The notes under the pieces are model-generated. The model did not search any database. It was not told where the DNA came from and was given only the letters and a program-made list of their open reading frames with translations. A stretch of 64,000 bases of DNA, from the NCBI GenBank assembly GCA_004794785.1, contig SJOL01005910.1, forward strand, positions 340,132 to 404,131. The letters are read 5' to 3'. This stretch comes from Opisthorchis felineus. Taxonomy: Eukaryota > Platyhelminthes > Trematoda > Opisthorchiida > Opisthorchiidae. Made by a program: the position numbers and the translations under genes. Positions 12,816 through 22,735 of the stretch are shown here, in pieces (within the stretch, counting starts at the first letter, position 1; each line of letters opens with the position of its first letter).

Positions 12816-13230
12816 AAACGCGCAGTAAAGTAGTTCCGAAAGATTCAAAACTCGAGCCCAGTAATGCTTTCCTTAGTTGTGGACTAACTTGAGTGATTGT
12901 ACCAGGACAGGAAAAGAGCTATCCAAACGAGAGTGATGTGAATGCAAATTCTGAAAATCCCGCAGCCACCTACAGTCAATTCCACATAGCTGATTTTTCT
13001 CCATCCACGCACTGAAACGTATGAATAGGTTGGTGGATTTTCCACCGTAGACTGAACCTGTATAATGTCAAAGATACTATTTGGTTTGAACAGAAATATA
13101 CCCTACAACCTCTTTAGTTTATGATCCACTGGTGAGCTCCTAACAGTAAAATGGTAGTTCAGATATGTAAACTTATGATGACAGAGTATAACCAGAGAAA
13201 TCTGCCATGAGTGGTAATCATATAGTGATG

Positions 13231-13240
13231 ACTCACTTTC
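13231..13240 (-). promoter_or_regulatory. 5' splice donor ending the TRPC exon
   Basis: On the minus strand the sequence reads AAGAAA then GTGAGT, a strong donor. It falls directly after the codons for KHEQKK, the point at which TRPC proteins continue into the pre-S1 linker. The reading frame beyond it (25 more codons to a stop) loses all resemblance to TRPC, which supports splicing here. The exon ends in phase 0. Confidence 0.8.
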
Positions 13241-15246
13241 TTTTGTTCATGCTTTATGGCCAACTTAAGTCGATCCAACTTGAAAGAGTAAATCACAGTT
13301 GGTTCCTTTGTTGCACTGCCAGTTTCCTCATTCTTCTCAGGGTCGCTGGGTGTTTTTGTCAGACGCCGTGGTTTTCCGCGGCAGCCACAGCATACAGCCT
13401 TAGAGGTAATGGTTGAATTTGCACTAGCTTTCTTCCGAGAGAGCTCAACCTCGTGATCAAAACTCACTTTCCGTGGTTGGGAAAATAAATTTGACCGTCC
13501 TAACTGGACTCCAGAGAACGAACTCATCACACCGTCATCTGAGTTTGAATCAGTCCTGTTAGGGATAGTTGGACAGGCTTCGTAAAAATCTGGTGTGGGG
13601 ACAATTATTTCAAGCTTTCTTGACAATTCTTCATGGGTGTGTTCTTGAACCTCTTCACTGCCTGGTTTATCTGAATTGTCATCGACGTGTGTTTGAGGAC
13701 CTGGAGGGGTCAAAAATGCCTTTTTCAGTAAGGTGGGTTTCACTCCCTCTTGACCTTTGTTCGATACTGCAAAATTCGCCACCGAGAGGTTCCCGTCATC
13801 ATTTAGGTCGTCCACTACGGTGTGCTGACTTTCAATACTTTGGCCTTGACTGAAATGCGCACCATTCTCGTGACGCGTCCAACCCAAATGGCGCCTCCTC
13901 GAACCGTTAGACCGGTTGACCAAGCTACGCCAGTCGTTGGGATCCAACCGGTTCGCTTGCTCCCACCGTTCTCCTACACTAGAAGCTGCTCCCTCATGAA
14001 TGGTGGAATTAGCCTCTCCCAAGTGACCATGTAACTTACACGGATCTTCCACCTCGTCATCGGAGTCCGATGATGATTCGCTTTCGCTATTGTTACTCTT
14101 CCCCAGAACAGCCACGACCTCCCCGGTACCCCGGCACAAGTCCAACAAATCACACGCATATTTCCGACACTGCTCACACAAAGAAATGAATGTTTCTTTA
14201 AACTCGTTTTCTCTAGAGGCTAGATAAAGTAACTCCGAAGAGAGTTCAAAAGCTGTGAGAATGGGGTCTGGTGATGTAAGTGAGATCCACGCGGGACTTG
14301 CCAATGCTCGGTAGGTGTTGATTCTCTGAAGAGTATGTTTCAGTGGGTCTTCAGCTAATAGTCTAGAACATCGAGCACAATCACAAGAAGATTTGTGAGG
14401 TTCTTCAATACGAGCACCGCGGTTCAACAAGAGTTGTAATATTTCAAACTGGTTACAAACTGCGGCTAAGATAACGGGAGAAATATCAGCAGAAAAGTCA
14501 TGACTTTCTTCCTCACTTGCCGTTGAGCACTCGCCACTTTCACGCCACGAGGAACCCAGCATTTCCTTGGTTATCGAAGGATGATCGATAAGCATCTCTA
14601 CGATACGGTAAACACCTTCTTGTATAGCATAGAGTAAAGCATCACCAATTTTAATCCCTGGCTGTTGTAGCAGCAGTTCCACCAATTCAATGTTTTCGTT
14701 ATCCACGGCGATTTGGATAGCTGTACGACCGAGCATATTGACGCAATTTACGTTGACTTTGTCCTTGAAACTAAGACATCGCGCCAAGGTGGATTTATCA
14801 CCACGTTCAGCAGACTCCAGAAATACACGTTCCAATGGGTTCAGCTTATGCTTCTCTTGTAGAGGACCTAATGCAGTTGAATAGTTTCCTGTAGCAAAAC
14901 CCGCCGGAGCCGAACGCATGTAACGTTTTGCACGACGTGCTCGAGCCACATTCGAATGAGTCTGATCCAGTGATTCCTCAGCAAGTTTATCCAAATCGAC
15001 ATCCATACCAAGTAGTGACTGGATTGGATCGATGTCCCTCTTAGGTGAAAACCGAGGCTGGCTGTTATCAGCCAACCTTCCTTGATCACGATGACGTACT
15101 TGGTACAAACTACCGTCAGTCAGACGGCGAAGAACATTCTTCCGTTTCTCCGAGGTCTCACTTACTGATCCCGTTCTGAATTGCCCGCTACGATTTTCCA
15201 TACCAACACTCGCGTCCGAATCGGAGCCGTGCTCAGTTGGATCCAT
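13237..15246 (-). CDS. TRPC: TRPC-type transient receptor potential channel, N-terminal exon (partial)
   Basis: Encodes the first 670 residues of a calcium-permeable, receptor-operated TRPC channel that acts in the plasma membrane. The ATG follows an in-frame TAA at 15253-15255. Residues 1-133 are a polar leader. Residues 134-280 form TRPC ankyrin repeats with NMLGRTAIQIAVDNENIELV and GDALLYAI. Residues 282-369 are the TRP_2 domain with the zinc motif H284-C288-C290-C293 and the RALASPAWISLTSPDPILTA block. Residues 375-650 are a serine, acidic and asparagine-rich insertion where vertebrate TRPCs have about 26 residues. LDRLKLAIKHEQKK at 657-670 begins the linker to the membrane domain. All six membrane helices, the pore and the TRP box are missing and must lie in further minus-strand exons. 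Family assignment is firm; the choice among flatworm TRPC paralogues is not possible here. Confidence 0.93.
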
Positions 15247-15817
15247 TGTGAATTAACTCACTTGTAGGAATACTCATTTACAAAGCTAAAGCGTAATCCA
15301 CCATGCAAATACTTTCGTACACGGTACTTTCCAGGGTCAGATGATGGATTCTGTGAAAACTTCACCATATAATCCAAAATAGAACACGGTTTAATTCCTG
15401 ATTTTGAAGTTTCAATCACAGATACGTTTCCGTATTCACAAGCTGGAATTTCGATTCCAACATACTATGTAGTGAAGTGATTTAGATTACTCTCGTTGGT
15501 CCGTTCAGCCAATCTCGAATCCGATTGGTCAGCGCTGACCAAATATTCCCCGTTGGTTGGGCGATGAAAATGGGCGCGCGGAGTTTTCAAATTTCCGATA
15601 CCTAGGATAATAACTAAATTTTAGAGTATCCCCAGAAAAGTCTGCCTCGCATCATATCAAATGAAAGCATCAGTATAACTGCGATTGAAGTTCGTGAACC
15701 GTACGAATGACTGTCACCTCATATTACAAGTTGCTTGGCTTCAGACGCCTTTCCAAATGGTAAAGTTGATCTATTCGCGCTCGATTCGATTAGACAGTGT
15801 CACAGGACATTTGTCCT
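15247..15817 (-). promoter_or_regulatory. upstream region of the TRPC exon (5' UTR or promoter)
   Basis: Sequence immediately upstream of the TRPC start, with an in-frame stop at 15253-15255. On the minus strand an AG after a short pyrimidine-containing stretch (CCTACAAG, near 15264-15271) could be a cis or trans splice acceptor. Flatworms use spliced-leader trans-splicing, but nothing here proves it. No TATA-like element is placed convincingly. Confidence 0.3.
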
Positions 15818-15990
15818 TTAGCCGAACAGATCGTTTGCAAAGCCTTCCAGTTGTCGGCCGTAGCTGTCATTTTCCATCAACGGAGATTTCCAGTTGAGTT
15901 TGCATTCATCCATTGCCAAACTAATTTGCTGTTTGAGTGGAATAATTGGATTATCATCGCCATGGAAACTGGTTTTAAACCATATTTCAT
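15818..15990 (-). CDS. candidate terminal exon of an unrecognised gene
   Basis: After an AG at a CTTACAG acceptor-like site the minus strand is open for two bases plus 56 codons to a TAA. The peptide is well mixed and protein-like (DEIWFKTSFHGDDNPIIPLK near its start, EGFANDLFG at its end), without low complexity. It lies about 570 bp upstream of the TRPC start on the same strand, so it could be the last exon of the preceding gene. No family is recognised, no polyadenylation signal is evident downstream, and the pyrimidine tract is weak, so chance is a real alternative. Confidence 0.25.
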
Positions 15991-16989
15991 CTGTAAGATC
16001 TTTCGGCATTCCCAGTTAAGGTGCTATTAACTGATGAGATCTTGATGCTCGGCTTCTAAAATTTTTCCAAAGGAGGACATGAGCATTGTACTGCTTGGCA
16101 AATGGTACTGTGGCGGAGAACATGCCAGCACAATCTGTTTATCACTAAATGCGAGTTATATTGAAAAAAACGCATGATTTGCATTAACTCATTTGAATAA
16201 TTTACAGGAACGCTTCACAGGTAGCTTTACAAGAGCTATATCGGACAGTCTTCTTATCATCAAAGTATTTTTGTTTGTATGAGTTGATCGAGATGCAGCA
16301 GAAAACCGCACGAGAGGTAATGTTTTTACCTAAGTGGGTCTTCATTGGAGATCGGGTTGTAAGCCTAAATTCCAATGGGCTTTTTCACACATAAGTTATA
16401 CGGAAACCGAGACTCCACAGCAACTACAGCTTTACTCACCTAAAGCTGTCATCTTGTTTTGGTGGTCGGACTTCAATACTGAAGTTATCCTGCGGACTTT
16501 ATTGGTTAGAACTTATTTTCTTAGGTTTCATCCATGCCAGCAGAGTCGACAAGGAGCTTCAAGCCATGTATTACGAAAAGTTGTACTACGAAGTGGTCTG
16601 GGGGTAAGTCCGTATTGTTTGCTGTGACACAATGTGAGAACAGTGAGGTGTTCCCCCAGGCGAACAGTATTTCCATGTTTTGTGGAAGCAGTGATAGTGC
16701 TTCCAACGAAGAAGGACGGGGTAGAAAAGTTTGGTCCTCAAGCATCAGTCATCCAAATGGGGTTTTGTGACCTCTGAGGCACCATCCAGCTTGGTCATGA
16801 TACTGTGGAAAATCAAGGGTTCCGTGCTATTCAAAAGGCACCTGTCATTCACAATGGCCCTCGGGCTAGGTCAGGCCCCACTACATCCCGTCTCAGATCT
16901 TGAAGTCAAAGATTGGAGATGCGGTACACAAATTAAGCCTCTGTTTGAAGGCTCAGCAGTGCAAACCTCCATCTTACTACACATGACGG
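15991..16989. other. non-coding stretch, nothing recognised
   Basis: Several overlapping frames of 60-97 codons on both strands with no domain. The last 100 bp may be a degraded upstream part of the LINE that follows. Confidence 0.35.
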
Positions 16990-17485
16990 AGCTGGAATGC
17001 GTTCCTCCTTGATTTTGAGGTTGTGGCAGCACCTACTCTGTATAAAGGGAAATGAACACAGAAGACGGACAACTACCACGGAATCAATTTCTACATGTAG
17101 CAGGGAAGAACACTGCATGTATCCTGCTCAATCGGCTAGTCAACGGCAGGCTGGAGGAGACTGCTTTCAAGGAAGAGTGCATATTTCGAAGCCTGGCTTC
17201 ATTTTTCCTATAAGTTAAATCTACAAGAAATGTAGTCAATGGACATATGGACAGTTCGTAGACTTCAATACAGCCTTCAGCGCCGCCACTGGAGAAGCAC
17301 TGTGGATCGTTCTATGAACGTTTGGCTGCCCAGATAATTTTTCAACTTCATCAAAGTCTTTTGTACTGAGATTAATTTTCGAATACGGACCTCTACGATT
17401 ATGTCGAAAGATTTAGTTATCGATACCAGAGTGAAGCAAGGGTGTGTTCTCTCCCCAGCCCTTTTCAGCCTCTATTTAACGGTCA
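16990..17485 (+). mobile_element. degenerate LINE reverse-transcriptase fragment (LINE-beta)
   Basis: A non-LTR retrotransposon reverse transcriptase broken by stops and frameshifts. Recognisable pieces in order are an NYHGINF block near 17070 (from NYRGISL), VDFNTAFS near 17260 (from the VDFxKAFD motif A region), EALWIVL and FGCPDNF near 17290-17340, and TRVKQGCVLSPALFSLYL near 17430-17485. Motif C (YxDD) is not seen. The VDF-KAFD, FGCP and VKQGCVL(A/S)P combination differs from the LINE-alpha copies in this window, so it is a second family. It is non-functional. Confidence 0.7.
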
Positions 17486-18437
17486 AGTGTGCTAAGGTGT
17501 TCTGCGACTGCGAATTTGGGTTGCCGATTCACTGACGGTTGGATGTTTATTTTTTTCAGTTTGAATCATTTCCTGGCCAGAACATTGTTGCGTGCGTCCA
17601 AAGTGTGCTGTCTCATGGCTTTGCCCGGCAAACAGGACAAGCAGACGATTGACGGCACAACTAGATCGGTGAAATCAGGTTTGCGTTGGCCTGGGGTGGG
17701 ATTTATGGGGATCCTAGGTAACGAACCGCGTCCTAGTTGAATGGGGTTTATTCAACCTGCTAAGCTCGTATAGGAACAATTATTCAGGACAGTTCCTCAC
17801 CTATATGACATATCTTTGCACAACAATGAAAATAATCTGGAAATTGATTGCTATTCGGTTAGCACATACTGATCCATCCTGACGTACAGCCTTATTGACG
17901 TCGATCGGTATTACGACCGAGAGTGTTCCAATCCACTTTGAAGTTTGCTCATTCAAGGGTTAATTAAAAGCTTAATTATCAACTGCATCAGGAAAGGTAA
18001 ACAAATATGGCCGCTTGGTTTGTCAGTCATCCTTATCACCTAACAATCCACTATCAAGTTGGAGTCGATGACTTAGTGGAGTTCCATTTTAGGGTTCCTC
18101 ACTGGAACCGAGTCCACCATCCAAGGGAAAGGAAAGTTGCTCTTCTTTAGTTCTCAAGGTGGATGGAACTGGTGCACCTATCTCCTTCATGAGGGGCGTT
18201 TACGCTTGGGGAGTTTATATTAGGAAACACTATAGTGCGTTTATTGCACTACAGGTAGCTTTATGGTAGTTAATTGCGTTGTAACCAGAATTTGAAGGGT
18301 GCATAATGAATACCTTCGTCTATGAGCAACCAGTTCTGAGAGCTGAAACTTAGTAGTTTATTGGTTTATCATATGTTATGTGTAAGCACCTATGTACACG
18401 ATCAGACTAGACGTTTTAGAGATTTATATTTCAATGG

Positions 18438-18440
<3 letters not shown>
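17486..18440. other. non-coding stretch, nothing recognised
   Basis: No domain or repeat recognised. It lies between the LINE-beta fragment and an (AT)n microsatellite. Confidence 0.4.

Positions 18441-18468
<28 letters not shown>
18441..18468. repeat. (AT)n microsatellite
   Basis: Fourteen consecutive AT units, directly upstream of a family C SINE copy. Confidence 0.95.
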
Positions 18469-18477
18469 GGTCGTGGA

Positions 18478-18800
18478 AACTTCTTTCTGAGAAGTTCTCA
18501 CTCAAGAAGCCAGTCACTACGGAACCATGTGATGTGAAGGATGAGTGGCACTCCGTCCTGTGTAAGTGAGAACTAATCACACTTCCGATCAGCCATTCGT
18601 CACTAGACAATTAAGTGTTCAAACGCTGGTCGGAACGTCGTGGGTTCGGAACTCTTTGAGTTTCGTGAGATGCGCACTGCTGATGATTCCCAACAAGGAT
18701 GAAACAGGTGTACAGTGCTTCTTGGCTTCTCAGCACAGATCGGCTTCGCTGATAAAATGAAATCTCTATTTCAATATAGTAAGCTCAGCAGCCTTTGCTG
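18478..18800 (+). mobile_element. tRNA-derived SINE, family C copy with long 5' part
   Basis: The tRNA-like head has the B box in CGTGGGTTCGGAACTC near 18638-18653. The body continues TTTCGTGAGATGCGCACTGC, AAGGATGAAACAGGTG, and CTTCTCAGCACAGATCGGCT, ending near ATGAAATCTC. About 100 bp upstream of the head (CCAGTCACTACGGAACCATG) is shared with the copy at 36350. A family A inverted pair follows 230 bp downstream. Confidence 0.7.
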
Positions 18801-18987
18801 ACAGTTGGAGGGTTTTTGTAGGTCTTGGAGTGAGAAGTCCAAGTAGGAAGACGGCTGGGGGGAAACTGGCTGCCGCCTACGTGGTGGATCAGTTTGCAGA
18901 GCACCCGCCAGTGGTTGGAGCGCATGGTGTGTGCTTGCACATACAAGTTCAAGAAAATCTACTGGCGTTTGATAAGTATTTTCATCA

Positions 18988-19008
18988 CTATTATTATTAT
19001 TATTTATT
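18988..19008. repeat. (TTA)n microsatellite
   Basis: A short TTA trinucleotide run between a SINE and a family A copy. Confidence 0.85.
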
Positions 19009-19031
19009 GAATACTGTATGATACTAACGCA

Positions 19032-19277
19032 GGACGTAAAACGCTACTCATAAAGTTGCTGAAAACTCCTCTAAATTATGAGGAGCGTGTTACGTCTAGA
19101 CAACAACAAACTGCGGTGTCTCAAATGTCGTACCAACTGAAACATGAAGCAGCCTTGTGCATTACATTCGGTTGAAGCGGGCCATCGTAAACGAGAGATT
19201 CAGTTTGGTTCATTTGGGTCTCCTGCCAACACCAAATTAGTGTGCAAATGAGAGTACTTGTCGAATTTATGTCAGGT
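19032..19277. repeat. dispersed repeat family A, copy 2: inverted pair
   Basis: A plus-oriented end fragment (GACGTAAAACGCTACTCATA to 19075) is joined head-on to a minus-oriented unit that begins TTATGAGGAGCGTGTTACGT at 19076 and runs past 19270. The two arms form a palindrome around 19054-19076. The minus arm carries the blocks TGTCGTACCAACTGAAACAT and AAACGAGAGATTCAG typical of family A read backwards. Confidence 0.75.
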
Positions 19278-19718
19278 TATCTAGTTGAACTAGTCATTTT
19301 TCAGACAACACAAAATGAAAACATTTTTGTAAAAACGTGAGTCACATTATGACGAAATATTCCCTTACGTTTCAGCCGAACAGGCAACACCGCACCCGCG
19401 TGAATAGGAACGGATAGTTTTGTCACCTCCGACGGATGGAGTTGGAGCATTCGAGTGATTTTCTTGCCTGGTTTAACACTCCGCCGAATTGTGTTATGAA
19501 CCCTATTTCCGGTGAGCAGTTAGAACGGCCCTTGATATTTTATGATTTCCAGTGAAGACGTGATACATTTTAAGTAACTGGTTCGATGGTTTAACAAATG
19601 ATCACTGCAGATCGAAAATGACCAGCCCAGTGACGACAAAGTCAAATTCAGCATGTCATGTTGGAATAACAGCCCCATTCTTCGGCTCGTGTCTGGAGAC
19701 TGATGACCAGTTGGAAGC

Positions 19719-19940
19719 GAGACGGCTTAGTGGCTAAGGCGCGAACTTACTGACCGGAAGGTCTGTGACTCGAACCCAACCCCGGCATCTCTTGTGCTCC
19801 CCTCTAGACTTGGACAACCCGGCAGTGTCTCAGCCCTCTCACCTCCTTCGGTTGGCATGGAAGCTAGGCAACGAAGGAATGCTACAGTTGAACGACTGAC
19901 TGACTGACTGGCTGACTGACTGATTCATTGATTGACTCAA
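19719..19940 (+). mobile_element. tRNA-derived SINE, family B copy with ACTG tail
   Basis: The best preserved plus-strand SINE. It has an A-box-like GGCTTAGTGGCTAAGG, a B-box-like GTGACTCGAACCC, then a body with CCTCTAGACTTGGACAACC, TTCGGTTGGCATGG and GAATGCTACAGTTGAACG. It ends in a run of GACT/GACTG units at 19897-19940. The tail unit suggests that family B ends in a four-base simple repeat. This copy polarises the family: head at the tRNA-like end, tail at the ACTG run. Confidence 0.8.
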
Positions 19941-20704
19941 TGATCCATTAGAAGGCTAGGTATTTGTTTGCATCATCAGACTTCTCTGGAATAATTAGGA
20001 GTATGGGTTACTCTCCACAGAATTGAATATGATCGCAATGGATTTTTTTTAGATAAATTTACTGTATTCCCTCAGTAGCATTTCTAATGGGACGATATCT
20101 CTTCATCAAATGTCGCGATAAAATTTTGAGTACGTCCTTTCCCGTAAAAGTTTTAAATTATCTCGAAGGAAATCTAAAATGGCTCGATGTCAGATTGCGT
20201 TATCCCAGGGGAAGTTTTTCCTCTTGCGTAAAACCCGGAGAGATGAGCGCCCCTTAGACTTGTCAAGTGTTTATCAAAAGCTCCTGAGGTTCTTGTCAGC
20301 CGAGATTGATTGGGTTGTTGAAGCATATCCTAAAAAAACCTATAAATGAAAATTTTATTATTCTTAGTACCTTTCCGGAATGCATAAGCCATCTCATCTG
20401 TCCCCAAACTACGTCAGCACTCTTCACTGTATTTTGAAATTCGTTAAAAAAGTATTAGACTTGGCAAAGCGTCCTTATTTTTTTTGGCCAACCGTATGTT
20501 TGGCTGATATTTTCCATGATTTGAGGCAGGGCGAAAACACAATTCGGTTAATGACTCAGTAAGCTTCATGATAGTTCCAGTGAAGAAGTTCAAAAAATTG
20601 ATGAGCGAATGCTGCGCTGGTCGCGAAGTTCCATCATTAATTTTTCGGAATACGCTCCTTTATTCAGACGTGATAATTCACGCGCACCTAGTCACTTGTG
20701 TGCT
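19941..20704. other. non-coding stretch, nothing recognised
   Basis: No gene, RNA or repeat recognised. A 60-codon plus frame at 20380-20562 has no supporting context. Confidence 0.4.
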
Positions 20705-20790
20705 GGTGGGGTAGTGATAAGCTGCTCACCTCACATGTCAGATGCCCGGGACTCAAATCCTGGCAAGGAAAAGAACGTAAATCGCTGAAG
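20705..20790 (+). repeat. tRNA-like sequence (SINE head or tRNA pseudogene)
   Basis: The stretch GTGGGGTAGTGATAAGCTGC resembles an A-box arm. CCGGGACTCAAATCCTGG some 35 bp later resembles a T arm with a B box. A related but diverged sequence is at 33145-33260. The lack of a matched acceptor stem argues against a functional tRNA. Confidence 0.45.
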
Positions 20791-21297
20791 TGCACCAACA
20801 GAAGAAAATTACCAGCCCGATCCGTCGTATATGTGGACTGAAACACATCCATAACGTGCTCACAGCTGACGGTTATCCAGAGAGTTTTGTGGTTAAGAAT
20901 GTCCGAACACCCTAACCAATCTGCGAAGAAGCCTTTCTACTTGGATTTACCCTATAAAGACTACCTTTGGCATACACAGTCAATTCCTGCTTGTTTCAGT
21001 CTTTACAACGCATGTTTCCGGCTGTAATTCGGCATTCTCGGTTCACAACCAGCCGTTCGCTCAAATTAAACCTCAAGGACAAGATGCCATTTCTTATCCT
21101 TGTGTATTCCTTCTCCTGCTATAGTTCGGTGGAATATAGCTGGGGCACGACACAGCAACTTGCTAAGCGAGTATGTGAGAATCTCTCTTTCCAGAACATT
21201 ACTAACCTCAAGCTCGACTGCGTCACACATTATGGTCACCGGTCACGCAGTCTATCCAAACGAGTCGTTTTGCGTTATCTGTCGAGTACCTGGTCGT
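20791..21297. other. non-coding stretch, nothing recognised
   Basis: A plus frame of 119 codons at 20967-21326 is open but has no domain, and its end overlaps the inverted repeat that follows. Confidence 0.4.
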
Positions 21298-21490
21298 CAG
21301 TTTGTTCGCTGAGCTGGTCATTTTGACTGCAAACGTTTCCTTACCAATCGAGGTGACATTTATAGGGGCTGTGCACAGCCACTGACCCATCGCTACGCTC
21401 CACTTCACATCCTAACAACACACTGACGGTATCACCGCGATTGGTGATTAAACGTTTGCTGTCAGATTGATCAGCTCAGCGAACAAACCA
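21298..21490. repeat. imperfect inverted repeat, arms about 60 bp
   Basis: The left arm 21298-21360 (TTTGTTCGCTGAGCTGGTCA, CTGCAAACGTTT, ACCAATCGAGGTGACAT) matches the reverse complement of the right arm 21426-21490 (GTATCACCGCGATTGG, AAACGTTTGCTGTCAG, TCAGCTCAGCGAACAAAC). Few mismatches separate them and the spacer is about 65 bp. Such a structure could be a fold-back element or a decayed DNA transposon end. No transposase is nearby. Confidence 0.75.
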
Positions 21491-22684
21491 GCGACCATCT
21501 ATGCCGCCTGAGATACCAACATTTCCCTCGGTAACATATTGACTACCAGATGGACTGCCAGTATTGAGCCAACACGGCGTCACTTGACTACGGCCAAAGC
21601 AGTCGGTACTATGCTATCAAAAGCCACTGGTATGGACTCTGAATCTGTCTTGAGCATGTGACACGAATCGGTCGGCTGTCTAATGCGACAGCACTCTGCA
21701 CCGCCCTACAGCATCCAATGAGGTGAGACTTGGGTTCCACTGACAAACTGATGTCCATGTTTCTCCGTTATTATTATTACTACTTATATATTTCATTTTT
21801 GCATTTTTAATCATGTCTCCACTTCATTTTATTTCATCATTTAACCCTATTTTAACCGTCAAATGTGTACTGATCTGACTACTGAATGATGAACTCAGTC
21901 GTTTGCATTACCGTTTTTTGTTGTCGAAACTATGGAAATATTCAACAAAGTAGACAGAATAATTACATGAGGACAGAATAGCCCCAATCCTGAGGACCTT
22001 CTACATATATCCGTGTGGTCAGTGTCGTAGGAGAGGGACCTCCTTCGTCCAACTGCAGCACTGTTCAAACATTCCGAAGTTTACCTATTGACGTTACCGA
22101 CTTTCAACGGACTCAGTGGTGGTTGAGTTTAGTTTTGAGGACTAGACCTTCATATTATCCTGCTAAAGCGCGGGATAACTTATCTCTTCATTTAGAGCCG
22201 CAGTCCACTGGTGCTGAACGGATAAGTTAGGTCTTCCCTTCATTGTTATTTTCTTGTTTGATGCGAAGCCTGAGAGAGGTCAGGCTTGTTAAGGTCGTAG
22301 AGGGATAACTGGGTTTGATATTTGGATGCCAGGGGATCGCCCAACTATTTTGTACTATTGAGCATCTACACAACTAGAGAGCAAGCTCCACAGTTACACA
22401 TGGTCTACATACATAGCTCGCGCCTGAACAGACCTCCAGCCGTCCTAGGGCAGTTATTCCGGTGAGTCCAGACCAAAAGTAGGAGGCACTGGACTAGAGT
22501 TTTGTTCTTATGAGACCTCATCAGCCGTGTTATTCTCTGAGCTCCCGACGTCTGACATGTGAAGCATTAGCATACGCTGGAAAGAGCCTAAATTTTTAGG
22601 TCTGAACAAACGAACGGTTTCACGCTTGAGCACTGTTATTGCTTAGTCGGACGCCTCGAGCAACGATTCCTTAAATATCCTGGT
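21491..22684. other. non-coding stretch, nothing recognised
   Basis: Includes a short TTA-rich run near 21769-21790. A weak tRNA-like or SINE-like stretch near 22470-22600 (AGGAGGCACTGGACTAGAGT) resembles one near 32970-33080 but is too diverged to classify. Confidence 0.4.
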
Positions 22685-22735
22685 CGTATCGATCGGCTTT
22701 TCAGCACAGACTAACAGGATGAAATCTCTTTCATA
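22685..22735 (+). mobile_element. SINE family C, 3' end fragment
   Basis: Only the terminal part of family C is present (GGCTTTTCAGCACAGACT then CAGGATGAAATCTCTTTC). It is directly abutted by a minus-oriented family A copy. Confidence 0.55.

Noticed and set aside
19897..19940. ACTG run considered as a CRISPR-like or satellite array
   Set aside because: It is a simple four-base repeat with no spacers, forming the tail of a SINE.
20705..20790. Considered as a functional tRNA gene
   Set aside because: Box-like sequences are present, but no closed acceptor stem can be drawn, and similar diverged copies elsewhere point to a SINE head.
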